DNA of 30,850 nt, from contig CAAFXE010000242.1 in the NCBI GenBank assembly GCA_900766915.1, positions 1 to 30,850 of the forward strand. The letters are read 5' to 3'. The stretch comes from Lachnospiraceae bacterium (GTDB lineage: Bacteria; Bacillota; Clostridia; Lachnospirales; Lachnospiraceae). Under the pieces are notes generated by a model, which was given only the letters and a program-made list of their open reading frames with translations, had not been told where the DNA came from and searched no databases. Numbering within the stretch: the stretch's first letter is position 1; the number at the start of each line of letters is the position of its first letter. The translations under genes and the position numbers were made by a program. Shown piece by piece: positions 1 through 7,590 of this stretch.

Positions 1-160
1 GCGTTAAGCGGAAGAGTCCGAGAATCCATTCTTAGAAACACTCCGCGAAACAGGCTCTCCTGTGAGCGGCTAGTGTTTCTTGAATTAGTCGAGGAGGATG
101 GAGCCTGCGAAGTGGGGTAGCACCTGTCTCCCGGAGCGTCAGTTACAAGTCAAGAGAAAA
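1..160 (+). ncRNA. Structured RNA of unassigned family, possibly cut by the window start
   Basis: Long complementary segments are visible. Positions 34-42 (AGAAACACT) pair perfectly with 72-80, flanked by 43-46 with 66-69 and 28-31 with 82-85. An apical hairpin forms from 50-54 and 59-63. The apical CAGGCTC (51-57) is also perfectly complementary to GAGCCTG (101-107), which suggests a pseudoknot or an alternative fold. CTCCG (41-45) could pair with CGGAG (133-137). There is no long open frame here. It lies directly upstream of cbiC, but the B12-box signature of cobalamin riboswitches is not visible. A raiA-type RNA is one possibility; I could not confirm it. The strand is inferred from the downstream gene. 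Confidence 0.5.
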
Positions 161-170
161 AATTGATGAA

Positions 171-187
171 CTAAAGCCCCCTTTAGC
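171..187 (+). other. Small hairpin before cbiC
   Basis: CTAAAG, loop CCCC, CTTTAG: a 6-bp perfect stem with no following T-run, so probably not an intrinsic terminator. It lies between the structured RNA and the cbiC ribosome-binding site. Confidence 0.3.
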
Positions 188-240
188 TTATAGAGAGAAT
201 AAATTTGACCCCACAAAAAATCATAACAAAGGAGAACAAC

Positions 241-885
241 ATGAAAATAGAACTGGAAAACGTGCTTCCTATGGATATAGAAAAAAGAAGCTTTGAAATT
301 ATCACAGAAGAATTAGGTGATAGAAAATTGCCTCCGGAACAGGAGAATATCATTAAACGCGTGATTCATACGACTGCAGATTTTGATTATGCAGATAATC
401 TGGTATTTTCTGATGGAGCAGTGGAAGCTGCAAAGGAAGCAATCAGAAATGGTGCCTGTATCGTGACGGATACGAAGATGGCCATGTCTGGAATTAATAA
501 GAAAGTATTGGAAAAGTTCGGGGGTAAAGTATATAACTTTATGTCTGATGAAGATGTGGCTCTTCTTGCAAAACAAAATGGAACGACCCGTGCTACAGCC
601 TGTATGGACAAGGCAGCTTCTTTGAATGTGCCGTTGATTTTTGCCATTGGAAATGCACCGACTGCACTGGTGAGACTGTATGAGCTGATCAAAGAGCAGA
701 AGATCAGTCCAAAGCTGATCATAGGTGTACCTGTAGGCTTTGTCAATGTCGTTCAGTCCAAGGAACTCATTATGGAGACAGAGGTTCCCTATATTATTGC
801 CAGAGGAAGAAAAGGCGGAAGCAATGTTGCCGCCGCCATTTGTAATGCCATTCTCTACGAATTAGATCATTCCAGAGGAATGTAA
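241..885 (+). CDS. cbiC: Cobalt-precorrin-8 methylmutase (CbiC/CobH)
   Basis: Cytosolic enzyme of cobalamin synthesis that moves the C-11 methyl group to C-12, giving cobyrinate. The 214-residue product has the family's usual length. It carries the signature IIKRVIHTTADFDYADNL with the catalytic histidine at position 43, the same position as in CobH. Further typical segments are GACIVTDTKMA, TRATACMDKA and the C-terminal GRKGGSNVAAAICNAIL. The ATG at 241 is chosen because AAAGGAG sits 6-8 nt before it; a TTG at 205 in the same frame has no such site. No other cbi gene is in the window, so it is either isolated or the end of a cluster to the left. It ends 2 nt from the convergent aminotransferase gene with no room for a separate terminator. 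Confidence 0.93.
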   Translation: MKIELENVLPMDIEKRSFEIITEELGDRKLPPEQENIIKRVIHTTADFDYADNLVFSDGAVEAAKEAIRNGACIVTDTKMAMSGINKKVLEKFGGKVYNFMSDEDVALLAKQNGTTRATACMDKAASLNVPLIFAIGNAPTALVRLYELIKEQKISPKLIIGVPVGFVNVVQSKELIMETEVPYIIARGRKGGSNVAAAICNAILYELDHSRGM

Positions 886-887
886 AT

Positions 888-2195
888 TTATGCTTCCATA
901 TCAGCTAATAATTTTTCCACACTTGCAAGTTTTACACAGAGTACAAATACTTTGGAAGCTACCTGCATTTCTTCGATAGAAGGGAAGGTTGGCGCAATAC
1001 GGATATTGGAATCCTCAGGATCTTTTCCGTATGGGAAAGTAGCACCTGCACCGGTCATCACAACGCCGAGCGCTTTACATTTTCCAACGATTGCCTTTGC
1101 ACAGCCCGGAAGAGAATTAAAGGAAATAAAATATCCGCCACGGGGTTTGATCCAGGTACCAATTTCCAGACCGGAAAGTTCTTCTTCTAAAGTATCTAAA
1201 ACTGCAGCAAATTTCGGACGTAAAAGCTCTGCATGTTTTTTCATATGCGCATTCAGACCGTTGATATCTTTAAAAAATCTTGCGTGACGAAGCTGATTGA
1301 TCTTGTCGTGTCCGATGGTCTGGACCGTCATATGACTCATAATAAATTTGATGTTTTCCAAAGAAGAAGCAATGGCTGAAACACCAGATCCCGGGAAACT
1401 GATCTTTGAAGTAGAAGCAAAGATGTAAACCATATTTGGATTTCCGGCTTTCTCACATTCTTCTAAAATATTTAAGATCTCATCCTGTGTGTCATCATAG
1501 AGATGATGGATGCAGTAAGCGTTATCCCAGTAAATACGAAAATCATCCGCAGCTGGTTTTAAATTAGCAAAACGTTTTACAACTTCATCAGAGTAGGAGA
1601 TACCTGTCGGGTTGGAATATTTTGGTACACACCAGATTCCTTTGACTGCCGGATCATTATTCACATACTGTTCTACCAGATCCATATCCGGACCGTCATC
1701 GTAAAGAGGAATATTGATCATTTCAATGCCAAAGGTCTCTGTGATCTTAAAATGTCTGTCATATCCGGGAACCGGACATAAAAATTTCACCTTATCTAAT
1801 TTACACCATGGGGTAGAGCCGTTTACACCATGAGTGTAGGAACGTGACACTGTATCGTACATAATATTTAAGCTGGAGTTTCCGCATACGATCACATTGT
1901 CTTTTTCAACACTCATCATATCTGCCATGAGACGGCGGCATTCTCCGATACCATCTAAATCACCATAGTTTCTTGTATCATTGCCAAGCATAGTATGCAT
2001 ATCAGAGTGGCTGTTTACCACATCCAGCATAGGCATACAGATTTCCAGCTGGGAAAATCCCGGTTTACCACGAGCCATATTTAAGTTCAGCCCTTTGGAT
2101 TCCATCGTTTTGTATTCTTCCTCCAGGGCTGCTTTCACTGTGAGCAGTTCGTCTTTCGTTAAATCCTTATAAGCTTTCATCATATCCTCATTCAC
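888..2195 (-). CDS. PLP-dependent aminotransferase, aspartate aminotransferase 1b (MocR-like) type
   Basis: Fold-type I PLP enzyme of about 435 residues. It resembles the aminotransferase family PF12897 found in many Clostridia, some members of which act on aspartate. Visible motifs are NLNMARGKPGF near the N-terminus, the substrate/PLP pocket segment KYSNPTGISYSDE, the DNAY motif, and the PLP-lysine segment ASTSKISFPGSG; the C-terminal RIAPTFPS supplies the carboxylate-binding arginine. Two starts are possible. The ATG at 2195 has AGGAAAG 4 nt before it. The ATG giving MKAYKDL, five codons downstream, has GAGG about 5 nt before it and fits the usual family N-terminus. It is monocistronic, with its own promoter at 2319-2347. 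The substrate is inferred: aspartate/2-oxoglutarate is likely, an aromatic or alanine substrate is not excluded. Confidence 0.85.
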   Translation of the reverse strand: MNEDMMKAYKDLTKDELLTVKAALEEEYKTMESKGLNLNMARGKPGFSQLEICMPMLDVVNSHSDMHTMLGNDTRNYGDLDGIGECRRLMADMMSVEKDNVIVCGNSSLNIMYDTVSRSYTHGVNGSTPWCKLDKVKFLCPVPGYDRHFKITETFGIEMINIPLYDDGPDMDLVEQYVNNDPAVKGIWCVPKYSNPTGISYSDEVVKRFANLKPAADDFRIYWDNAYCIHHLYDDTQDEILNILEECEKAGNPNMVYIFASTSKISFPGSGVSAIASSLENIKFIMSHMTVQTIGHDKINQLRHARFFKDINGLNAHMKKHAELLRPKFAAVLDTLEEELSGLEIGTWIKPRGGYFISFNSLPGCAKAIVGKCKALGVVMTGAGATFPYGKDPEDSNIRIAPTFPSIEEMQVASKVFVLCVKLASVEKLLADMEA

Positions 2196-2248
2196 TTTCC
2201 TGTATTTCTGATCACAGAATCATATATTGTAACTATTCAACATCCAAT

Positions 2249-2274
2249 GTATCTGGAAGCTTCTAAATAGATGC
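2249..2274 (+). repeat. 26-bp dispersed element, copy A
   Basis: Reads GTATCTG, GAAGCTTCTAAA, TAGATGC. Against the consensus (GTATCTG, GAAGGTACTGAA, CAGATAC) it keeps the left arm exactly and most of the core. It lies between the divergent aminotransferase and hypB, inside the aminotransferase leader if that gene is read from its promoter. Confidence 0.6.
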
Positions 2275-2318
2275 GTATATTTGTATTTTTGTATACAATC
2301 CTGTGACGAATTTCTTAT

Positions 2319-2347
2319 ATCATACCGAAAAATGAGTCGAATTGCAA
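2319..2347 (-). promoter_or_regulatory. Sigma-A-type promoter for the aminotransferase
   Basis: On the minus strand, TTGCAA (2342-2347), a 17-nt spacer and TATGAT (2319-2324). It points at the aminotransferase 120 nt away and is back to back with the hypB promoter. Confidence 0.6.
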
Positions 2348-2403
2348 CATTTTTTGTTTTGACTTCCAGGAATCATATAAAATCAGAGAATAGTAACCGC
2401 AAT

Positions 2404-2429
2404 GTTACTGGAACGGAGTGAACAGTAAC
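2404..2429 (+). repeat. 26-bp dispersed element, copy H (covarying arms)
   Basis: Reads GTTACTG, GAACGGAGTGAA, CAGTAAC with a perfect 7-bp inverted arm. Compared with the lexA copy, arm positions 3-4 are swapped from AT to TA on the left, and matched on the right, so pairing is kept while sequence changes. It is flanked by a direct repeat of GTAAC(A)CCGCAATG (2396-2404 and 2425-2438). It lies just upstream of the hypB promoter. Confidence 0.65.
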
Positions 2430-2440
2430 ACCGCAATGGT

Positions 2441-2469
2441 TTGCAAAAATTAGCGGAATCTGTTATATT
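2441..2469 (+). promoter_or_regulatory. Sigma-A-type promoter for the hypB operon
   Basis: TTGCAA (2441-2446), 17-nt spacer, TATATT (2464-2469), 78 nt before the hypB start. A small stem (CGTCC with GGACG) lies in the leader around 2489-2516. Confidence 0.6.
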
Positions 2470-2547
2470 ATGAAATAATAGATAGTCGTCCATTATCTTC
2501 ACAATTTTGGACGGTAGTCTGATGATCTCACAAAGGGAGGTGAAGGA

Positions 2548-3216
2548 ATGTCGGAATACAGAGTCCTGGAAATTAAGCAGAGTGTATTCGCTGATAATGA
2601 TAGAGAAGCAGATGAAGTGAGAAAAGAATTAAAGGAAAAAGGGATCTTTTTATTGAACCTCATGTCATCACCGGGCTCCGGTAAAACAACCACATTAACC
2701 CGTACAATTGAACAGCTAAAAGACGAGCTTCGTATCGGAATTATGGAAGCAGACATTGACTCTGATGTGGATGCGAAGACCATTTCTGAGCTTGGCGTAA
2801 AGGTTATTCAGCTTCATACCGGCGGCATGTGCCATCTGGACGCAGATATGACAAGGCAGGGACTATCAGGTCTGGATACAGGGGATACCGATCTGGTGGT
2901 TCTGGAAAATGTCGGAAATCTCGTATGTCCTGCAGAATTTGATACAGGGGCGGTAAAAAATGCCATGATCTTAAGTGTACCGGAAGGACACGACAAACCA
3001 CTGAAGTATCCACTGATGTTTTCCATCTGTGATGTTGTCCTTATCAATAAGGTAGATGTACTGCCGTATTTTGATTTCGATATGGAAAAATGTAAGGAAT
3101 ACATTGCCATGAGAAATCCAAATGCGAAGGTAATACCTATCAGTGCCAGAACAGGAGAGGGCATTGCAGAATGGACAGAGTGGTTAAAAGAACAGGTATA
3201 TCAATGGAAAAAATAA
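2548..3216 (+). CDS. hypB: HypB-type nickel-incorporation GTPase
   Basis: SIMIBI-class GTPase that normally drives Ni delivery to [NiFe]-hydrogenase or other nickel enzymes together with HypA. The 222-residue product has the P-loop SSPGSGKTT (residues 40-48), GIMEADIDSDVDA, the metal-binding pair Cys95-His96 in TGGMCHLDAD, the switch segment LENVGNLVCPAEFD, and the guanine-specificity motif NKVD. The N-terminal CxxCGC high-affinity nickel site and the His-rich region of some HypB proteins are absent. The ATG at 2548 follows GGGAGGTGAAGG. It is the first gene of an apparent operon with the flavoprotein (14-nt gap), hypA and DUF5692. No hydrogenase or hypCDEF gene is nearby, so its client is unknown. 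Confidence 0.93.
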   Translation: MSEYRVLEIKQSVFADNDREADEVRKELKEKGIFLLNLMSSPGSGKTTTLTRTIEQLKDELRIGIMEADIDSDVDAKTISELGVKVIQLHTGGMCHLDADMTRQGLSGLDTGDTDLVVLENVGNLVCPAEFDTGAVKNAMILSVPEGHDKPLKYPLMFSICDVVLINKVDVLPYFDFDMEKCKEYIAMRNPNAKVIPISARTGEGIAEWTEWLKEQVYQWKK

Positions 3217-3230
3217 AGGAGAAAATTTAA

Positions 3231-5999
3231 ATGGCAGACAAATTGGCTGGTTTTGTGCCTGATTTTATTGAAAAAGAACAGGAAAGAGAAATCATTTTAA
3301 AACTTGGACACATGGTGACCAACCGAATCCCTTACAGGCTGGGATTAAAGAAACTTACGAAATATGATCCGGAATATTGGGGACTTTCTGTACTCTGTAC
3401 AGATGAAATGGCAGAGCTTGCTCTGGCTATGGGTGTGCGCAAACCCCGTACCTTAAAAGAAATGGTAAAAATCACCGGGAAAGACGAAAAATATATTGAA
3501 CAGCTTTTAGAAGAAATGTCTTTTAACGGTGTTGTGGAATATAACTGGGAAAATCCTCAGAGAGAAAAACAGTATGTAGTACCCATGTTCGTACCGGGAA
3601 GTGCGGAATTTACCAACATGAATGCAACCATTCTGGAAAAACATCCGGAAATGGGGCGTTTCTTTGAAAGAATGAGCCGCCTTCCGCTGGAAAAAGTAAC
3701 TCCTATGGTACCTCCGGGAGGTGCAGGCATCGGTATGCATGTCATCCCTGTAGAAAAGGCCATCGAGATGAACAACGAATCCATCTCTATTGAACACATT
3801 TCCCATTGGCTGGATAAATATGATGGCAAATATGCCAAAAGCCCCTGTTCCTGCCGCCGTTCCCGCCTGACCTTTGATGAAGGCTGTGCAGACGATCCGG
3901 AAGGCTGGTGTATTGCAGTAGGTGATATGGCAGATTACGTGGTAGAAACCGGTAAAGGCGGAACCTACATTACCCGCGAGGAAGCACTGGACATCTTTCG
4001 TCAGGGAGAGGAAAACGGCTTTGTACATCAGATTACAAACATTGACGGAGAGAATAAGATCTTTGCCATCTGTAACTGTAATGTCAATGTGTGCTATGCA
4101 CTTCGTACCTCACAGTTATTTAATACACCAAACCTTTCCCGTTCCGCATATGTGGCAAGAGTCGATAAAGCAGACTGTGTTGCCTGCGGTAAATGTGTGG
4201 AGGCCTGCCCGGCTGGTGCTGTAAAGCTTGGACAGAAGCTTTGCACCAAAGAAGGCAAAGAGGTTACCTATCCAAAACACCCGCTTCCTTCAGAAATGAA
4301 ATGGGGTCCTCATATGTGGGATGAAGATTACCGTGATAATAACAGAATCAACTGTTATGACACGGGTACAGCTCCATGTAAGACAGCCTGTCCTGCACAT
4401 ATTGCAGTACAGGGTTACTTAAAAATGGCATCCCAGGGAAGATATCGGGATGCTCTTGCATTGATCAAGAAGGACAATCCGCTTCCTGCAATCTGCGGAC
4501 ATATCTGTAACCGCCGCTGTGAGGATGCCTGCACAAGAGGAACCATTGATGAGGCCATTGCCATTGATGAAGTGAAGAAATTTATTGCACATCAGGATCT
4601 GAATGCCAAGACACGCTACATACCGAAAAAGATCGTTCCTTCCCTGGAAGGCTTCTTCCCGGAAAAGGTTGCCATTATTGGTGGTGGTCCTGCAGGACTT
4701 TCCTGTGCCTTCTACCTTGCCGAAAAAGGTTACACACCAACGATCTTTGAAAAGAATGAGAAGGCCGGTGGTATGCTGACCTACGGTATTCCTTCTTTCA
4801 AACTGGAAAAAGATGTGGTACAGGCAGAAATCGATATCATCAAAGAGATGGGCGTTGAGATCAAAACAGGTGTTGAAGTTGGTAAAGATATTACTTTAGA
4901 TGAACTTCGCTCACAGGGCTACAAAGCATTTTATATTGCCATCGGATGCCAGGGCGGACGTCTTCCGGGCATTGCAGGAGAAGATGCAGAAGGTGTTATG
5001 ACAGCAGTCGATCTTCTTTCTACAGTTGCAAAAGACGAGGCGTACAAGATGAGCGGAAAAACGGTCGTAGTCGGCGGTGGTAACGTAGCAATCGATGCTG
5101 CAAGAACAAGCGGACGCTGTGGAGCTATGGATGTTTCCATGTACTGTCTGGAAAGCCGTGACATCATGCCTGCCTCCTTAGAAGAAATCGAAGAAGCAGA
5201 AGAAGAGAATGTTGTGATCCATAATGGCTGGGGTCCAAAGGAAATCTTAACAGAAAACGGCAGGGTGACCGGAATCGTGTTCAAACGTTGTCTTTCTGTC
5301 ACAGACGAAACAGGACGTTTCAATCCGAAATATGATGAAAATGACACGGAAACTGTAGCATGTGACAACATTGTATTCAGTATCGGACAGAGTATTCTCT
5401 GGGGAGATCTCTTAAAGGGAAGCAAGGTAGAATTAGGACGTGGTAATGGAGCAGTCGCTGATTCTTTGACATACCAGACTGCGGAACCGGATATCTTTGT
5501 AGGCGGTGATGTTTATACAGGACCGAAATTTGCCATCGATGCCATTGCAGCCGGAAGAGAAGGTGCGATTTCTATCCACCGTTTTGTACAGCCGCATTCC
5601 AGCCTGACCATCGGACGTAACCGTCGTGACTTTATCGAGCTTGACAAGAACAATATCCGTGTGGAGAATTACGACAACTCCAGCCGTCAGGTTCCAATGA
5701 GAGATGCGTCCATCGACCATAAGAAATCCTTCAGAGACAGCAAGCTTGTCTTTACAGAAGAACAGGTGAAAAAGGAAACTGCTCGTTGCTTAGGCTGCGG
5801 TGCTTCTGTGGTTGATGAAAACAAATGTATCGGCTGCGGTGTATGTACAACAAAATGTGAATTTGATGCCATCCATCTTTACAGAGAGCATCCGGAATGC
5901 AGTAAGATGGTTGTCAGCGAAGACAAGCTGAAATACATTCTTGCAAATGGTGCAAAGCAGGCAATCAAACTGAAATTTTCTAAGAAAAAGGATAAATAA
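3231..5999 (+). CDS. Multi-cluster Fe-S/FAD oxidoreductase (GltD-like core with N- and C-terminal ferredoxin domains)
   Basis: Large cytosolic redox protein (922 residues). A helical N-terminal region of about 200 residues looks winged-helix-like (LKEMVKITGKDEKYIEQLLEEM). Then come a cysteine-rich segment (C206, C208; CNCNVNVC at 281-287), a 4Fe-4S ferredoxin motif (C316, C319, C322, C326), a Fer4_20 segment as in glutamate synthase small subunit (C383, C387, C422, C426, C430, C434), an FAD Rossmann site (GGGPAG from 484), an NAD(P) Rossmann site (VVVGGG, 612-617), the C-terminal GGDV motif, and a last ferredoxin module (C853, C856, C866, C869, C872, C876). No transmembrane segment is seen. 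Such proteins transfer electrons between NAD(P)H and ferredoxin or a partner. The partner is not evident; its place between hypB and hypA suggests a nickel-dependent or redox partner made elsewhere. Confidence 0.8.
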   Translation: MADKLAGFVPDFIEKEQEREIILKLGHMVTNRIPYRLGLKKLTKYDPEYWGLSVLCTDEMAELALAMGVRKPRTLKEMVKITGKDEKYIEQLLEEMSFNGVVEYNWENPQREKQYVVPMFVPGSAEFTNMNATILEKHPEMGRFFERMSRLPLEKVTPMVPPGGAGIGMHVIPVEKAIEMNNESISIEHISHWLDKYDGKYAKSPCSCRRSRLTFDEGCADDPEGWCIAVGDMADYVVETGKGGTYITREEALDIFRQGEENGFVHQITNIDGENKIFAICNCNVNVCYALRTSQLFNTPNLSRSAYVARVDKADCVACGKCVEACPAGAVKLGQKLCTKEGKEVTYPKHPLPSEMKWGPHMWDEDYRDNNRINCYDTGTAPCKTACPAHIAVQGYLKMASQGRYRDALALIKKDNPLPAICGHICNRRCEDACTRGTIDEAIAIDEVKKFIAHQDLNAKTRYIPKKIVPSLEGFFPEKVAIIGGGPAGLSCAFYLAEKGYTPTIFEKNEKAGGMLTYGIPSFKLEKDVVQAEIDIIKEMGVEIKTGVEVGKDITLDELRSQGYKAFYIAIGCQGGRLPGIAGEDAEGVMTAVDLLSTVAKDEAYKMSGKTVVVGGGNVAIDAARTSGRCGAMDVSMYCLESRDIMPASLEEIEEAEEENVVIHNGWGPKEILTENGRVTGIVFKRCLSVTDETGRFNPKYDENDTETVACDNIVFSIGQSILWGDLLKGSKVELGRGNGAVADSLTYQTAEPDIFVGGDVYTGPKFAIDAIAAGREGAISIHRFVQPHSSLTIGRNRRDFIELDKNNIRVENYDNSSRQVPMRDASIDHKKSFRDSKLVFTEEQVKKETARCLGCGASVVDENKCIGCGVCTTKCEFDAIHLYREHPECSKMVVSEDKLKYILANGAKQAIKLKFSKKKDK

Positions 6000-6001
6000 G
6001 A

Positions 6002-6349
6002 ATGCATGAGCTTGGTGTTGTATTTCATATCATAAAAAGTGTCAAAAAGGTTGCAGCTGAAAATGATCTGAAAGAAATTGCATCCGTCACAGTGGAGATC
6101 GGAGAGGTCTCCACTGTGATCCCTGCCTATTTGACAGATTGCTGGAAATGGGCAACAGGAAAAGAAGACGGACTTTTGAAGGAGTCGAAATTAATAGTTG
6201 AAACACTTCCCGGGATCACTTTCTGTGAGGATTGTGAAAAAACTTATCCCACAGTAGAGTATGGAAAAACATGCCCTTATTGTCAGAGTGAACACACCTA
6301 TCTGATTCAGGGAAATGAGTTCAATATCAGGGAAATAGAGGCCTGCTGA
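6002..6349 (+). CDS. hypA: HypA-type nickel metallochaperone
   Basis: Small nickel/zinc protein (115 residues) that binds Ni at its N-terminal Met-His and passes it on with HypB. Visible features are the invariant MHEL start with His2 and a zinc site C75-x2-C78 and C91-x2-C94. Length is normal for HypA (about 115). It starts 3 nt after the flavoprotein stop, so translation is probably coupled. Together with hypB it encloses the flavoprotein, which is unusual because hypA and hypB normally accompany hypCDEF or a hydrogenase. Urease or another Ni enzyme outside the window could be the target. Confidence 0.92.
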   Translation: MHELGVVFHIIKSVKKVAAENDLKEIASVTVEIGEVSTVIPAYLTDCWKWATGKEDGLLKESKLIVETLPGITFCEDCEKTYPTVEYGKTCPYCQSEHTYLIQGNEFNIREIEAC

Positions 6350-6401
6350 CAGGAATCCATTCCTATGCAGGTGTCATGAATAATTATCAGGAGAGAAAAA
6401 T

Positions 6402-7451
6402 ATGTTATTTCACGTTTATGGAGCAAATGCTTTAAGTCAGTGGATCGCCATGTTCTGTGTACTGGCAGCACTGATCTTACTCAACGAATTTTCAAGAAGA
6501 ACAAAGACCGGAGGACTGATCATGTTTGGTCTTGTCCCGGCAGCATTGACAGTTTATTTTATTGCAATTGCCGTAGGTGCATCCAAGGGTGCTTCCTGGG
6601 CATTAAACAACCAGACCTACCTTTATATGAACGGCTGGTTCCACTATGCAAAGCTGTATGCCGCCCTCACAGGCTGTATCGGATTTATGATGATCAAATA
6701 TGGATGGGGCATTGGTAAAAAGCACTGGTTTAAGGCTTTCCCTTTTGCTATCGTTGCCATTAATATTCTGATTGCAGTAGCAAGTGATTTTGAATCTGCT
6801 ATCAACGGCTGGCACAGCTGGTGGCTTTCTTCCGAAGGCGTATGGCTTTACGGCGGCTGGCACAATGTATTTAACGGCCTGGCAGGTATTTTAAATATTT
6901 TCTGTATGACAGGCTGGTGGGCTGTATATTCTTCCAAGGATAAAAAGGATATGATCTGGCCGGATATGATCTGGGTATACATTCTTGTATATGATATCTG
7001 GAATTTTGCTTATACCTACAATTGTCTGCCGACACATTCCTGGTTCTGCGGAGTTGCACTTCTTCTTGCACCAACGATTGCAGCACTATTATGGAACAGG
7101 GGCGGCTGGATCATGAATCGTGCCAATACACTTGCAATCTGGTGTATGTTTGCACAGGTTTTCCCGCTGTTCCAGGAAACTTTCAGGGATGGAACTAAGG
7201 TATTCCCATGGGCAACCATCACAACTCAGTATGCAGACGGAACCATGAATGGCATCGTCGCAGGCGGAGCAGCCAATGCAAATCCTACAGCCATGACAGT
7301 AATAAGCTTACTGGCTCTGATCGCTAATGCAGTGGCACTTGGATACATCATCCGGAAATCTGTAAAGACAAAAACAAACCCATATACCGGAGAAATATTT
7401 AAAGATTTCAAATATTATAAAGACGCTGCTGCAAGAGCAGAAATCAAATAA
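6402..7451 (+). CDS. DUF5692-like polytopic membrane protein
   Basis: A 349-residue integral membrane protein with about nine hydrophobic segments, for example residues 12-30, 39-58, 84-101, 110-127, 156-172, 185-203, 210-228 and 296-315. It is rich in Trp, with repeated WHSWW, GGWH and WHN-like patches, and has several His residues near membrane borders. I believe it belongs to the uncharacterised family DUF5692; that name comes from memory of similar Clostridial proteins. The start follows CAGGAGAG. It lies 52 nt after hypA in the same direction, so it is likely co-transcribed. Metal or electron transfer at the membrane in concert with the upstream genes is a guess; no transporter motif is recognised. 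Confidence 0.7.
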   Translation: MLFHVYGANALSQWIAMFCVLAALILLNEFSRRTKTGGLIMFGLVPAALTVYFIAIAVGASKGASWALNNQTYLYMNGWFHYAKLYAALTGCIGFMMIKYGWGIGKKHWFKAFPFAIVAINILIAVASDFESAINGWHSWWLSSEGVWLYGGWHNVFNGLAGILNIFCMTGWWAVYSSKDKKDMIWPDMIWVYILVYDIWNFAYTYNCLPTHSWFCGVALLLAPTIAALLWNRGGWIMNRANTLAIWCMFAQVFPLFQETFRDGTKVFPWATITTQYADGTMNGIVAGGAANANPTAMTVISLLALIANAVALGYIIRKSVKTKTNPYTGEIFKDFKYYKDAAARAEIK

Positions 7452-7470
7452 TACGAAAAACCCAAAACAT

Positions 7471-7498
7471 TTGTTTGCTTTTCTCCGAAAATTATGAT
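7471..7498 (+). promoter_or_regulatory. Possible lexA promoter
   Basis: TTGTTT (7471-7476), 16-nt spacer, TATGAT (7493-7498). Moderate match only. No GAAC-N4-GTTC type LexA box was found nearby. Confidence 0.35.
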
Positions 7499-7541
7499 AC
7501 CATGGGTTTATAAACAGTATATGTAACTGTTCAGAAGCCTC

Positions 7542-7567
7542 GTATCTGGAAGGTACTGAACAGATAC
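7542..7567 (+). repeat. 26-bp dispersed element, copy B (perfect arms), before lexA
   Basis: Reads GTATCTG, GAAGGTACTGAA, CAGATAC: a perfect 7-bp inverted arm around a 12-nt core, used here as the reference. It ends 24 nt before the lexA start codon, just ahead of the ribosome-binding site. Confidence 0.75.
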
Positions 7568-7590
7568 CAGTATGTTTGGGAGGAAAGCAG

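Noticed and set aside
1..200. Cobalamin riboswitch controlling cbiC
   Set aside because: The B12-box and the other conserved core blocks are not visible in 1-240. The call is left as an unassigned structured RNA, since the window cuts the left side.
4931..5425. Minus-strand open frame of 164 codons within the flavoprotein gene
   Set aside because: It is fully inside a well-supported coding region on the other strand and shows no recognisable domain.
2548..6349. [NiFe]-hydrogenase operon
   Set aside because: Only hypA and hypB are present; there is no large or small hydrogenase subunit and no hypCDEF.
7452..7590. LexA-binding SOS box before lexA
   Set aside because: No GAAC-N4-GTTC type dyad was found; GAAC at 7558 belongs to the 26-bp element and lacks the partner half-site.
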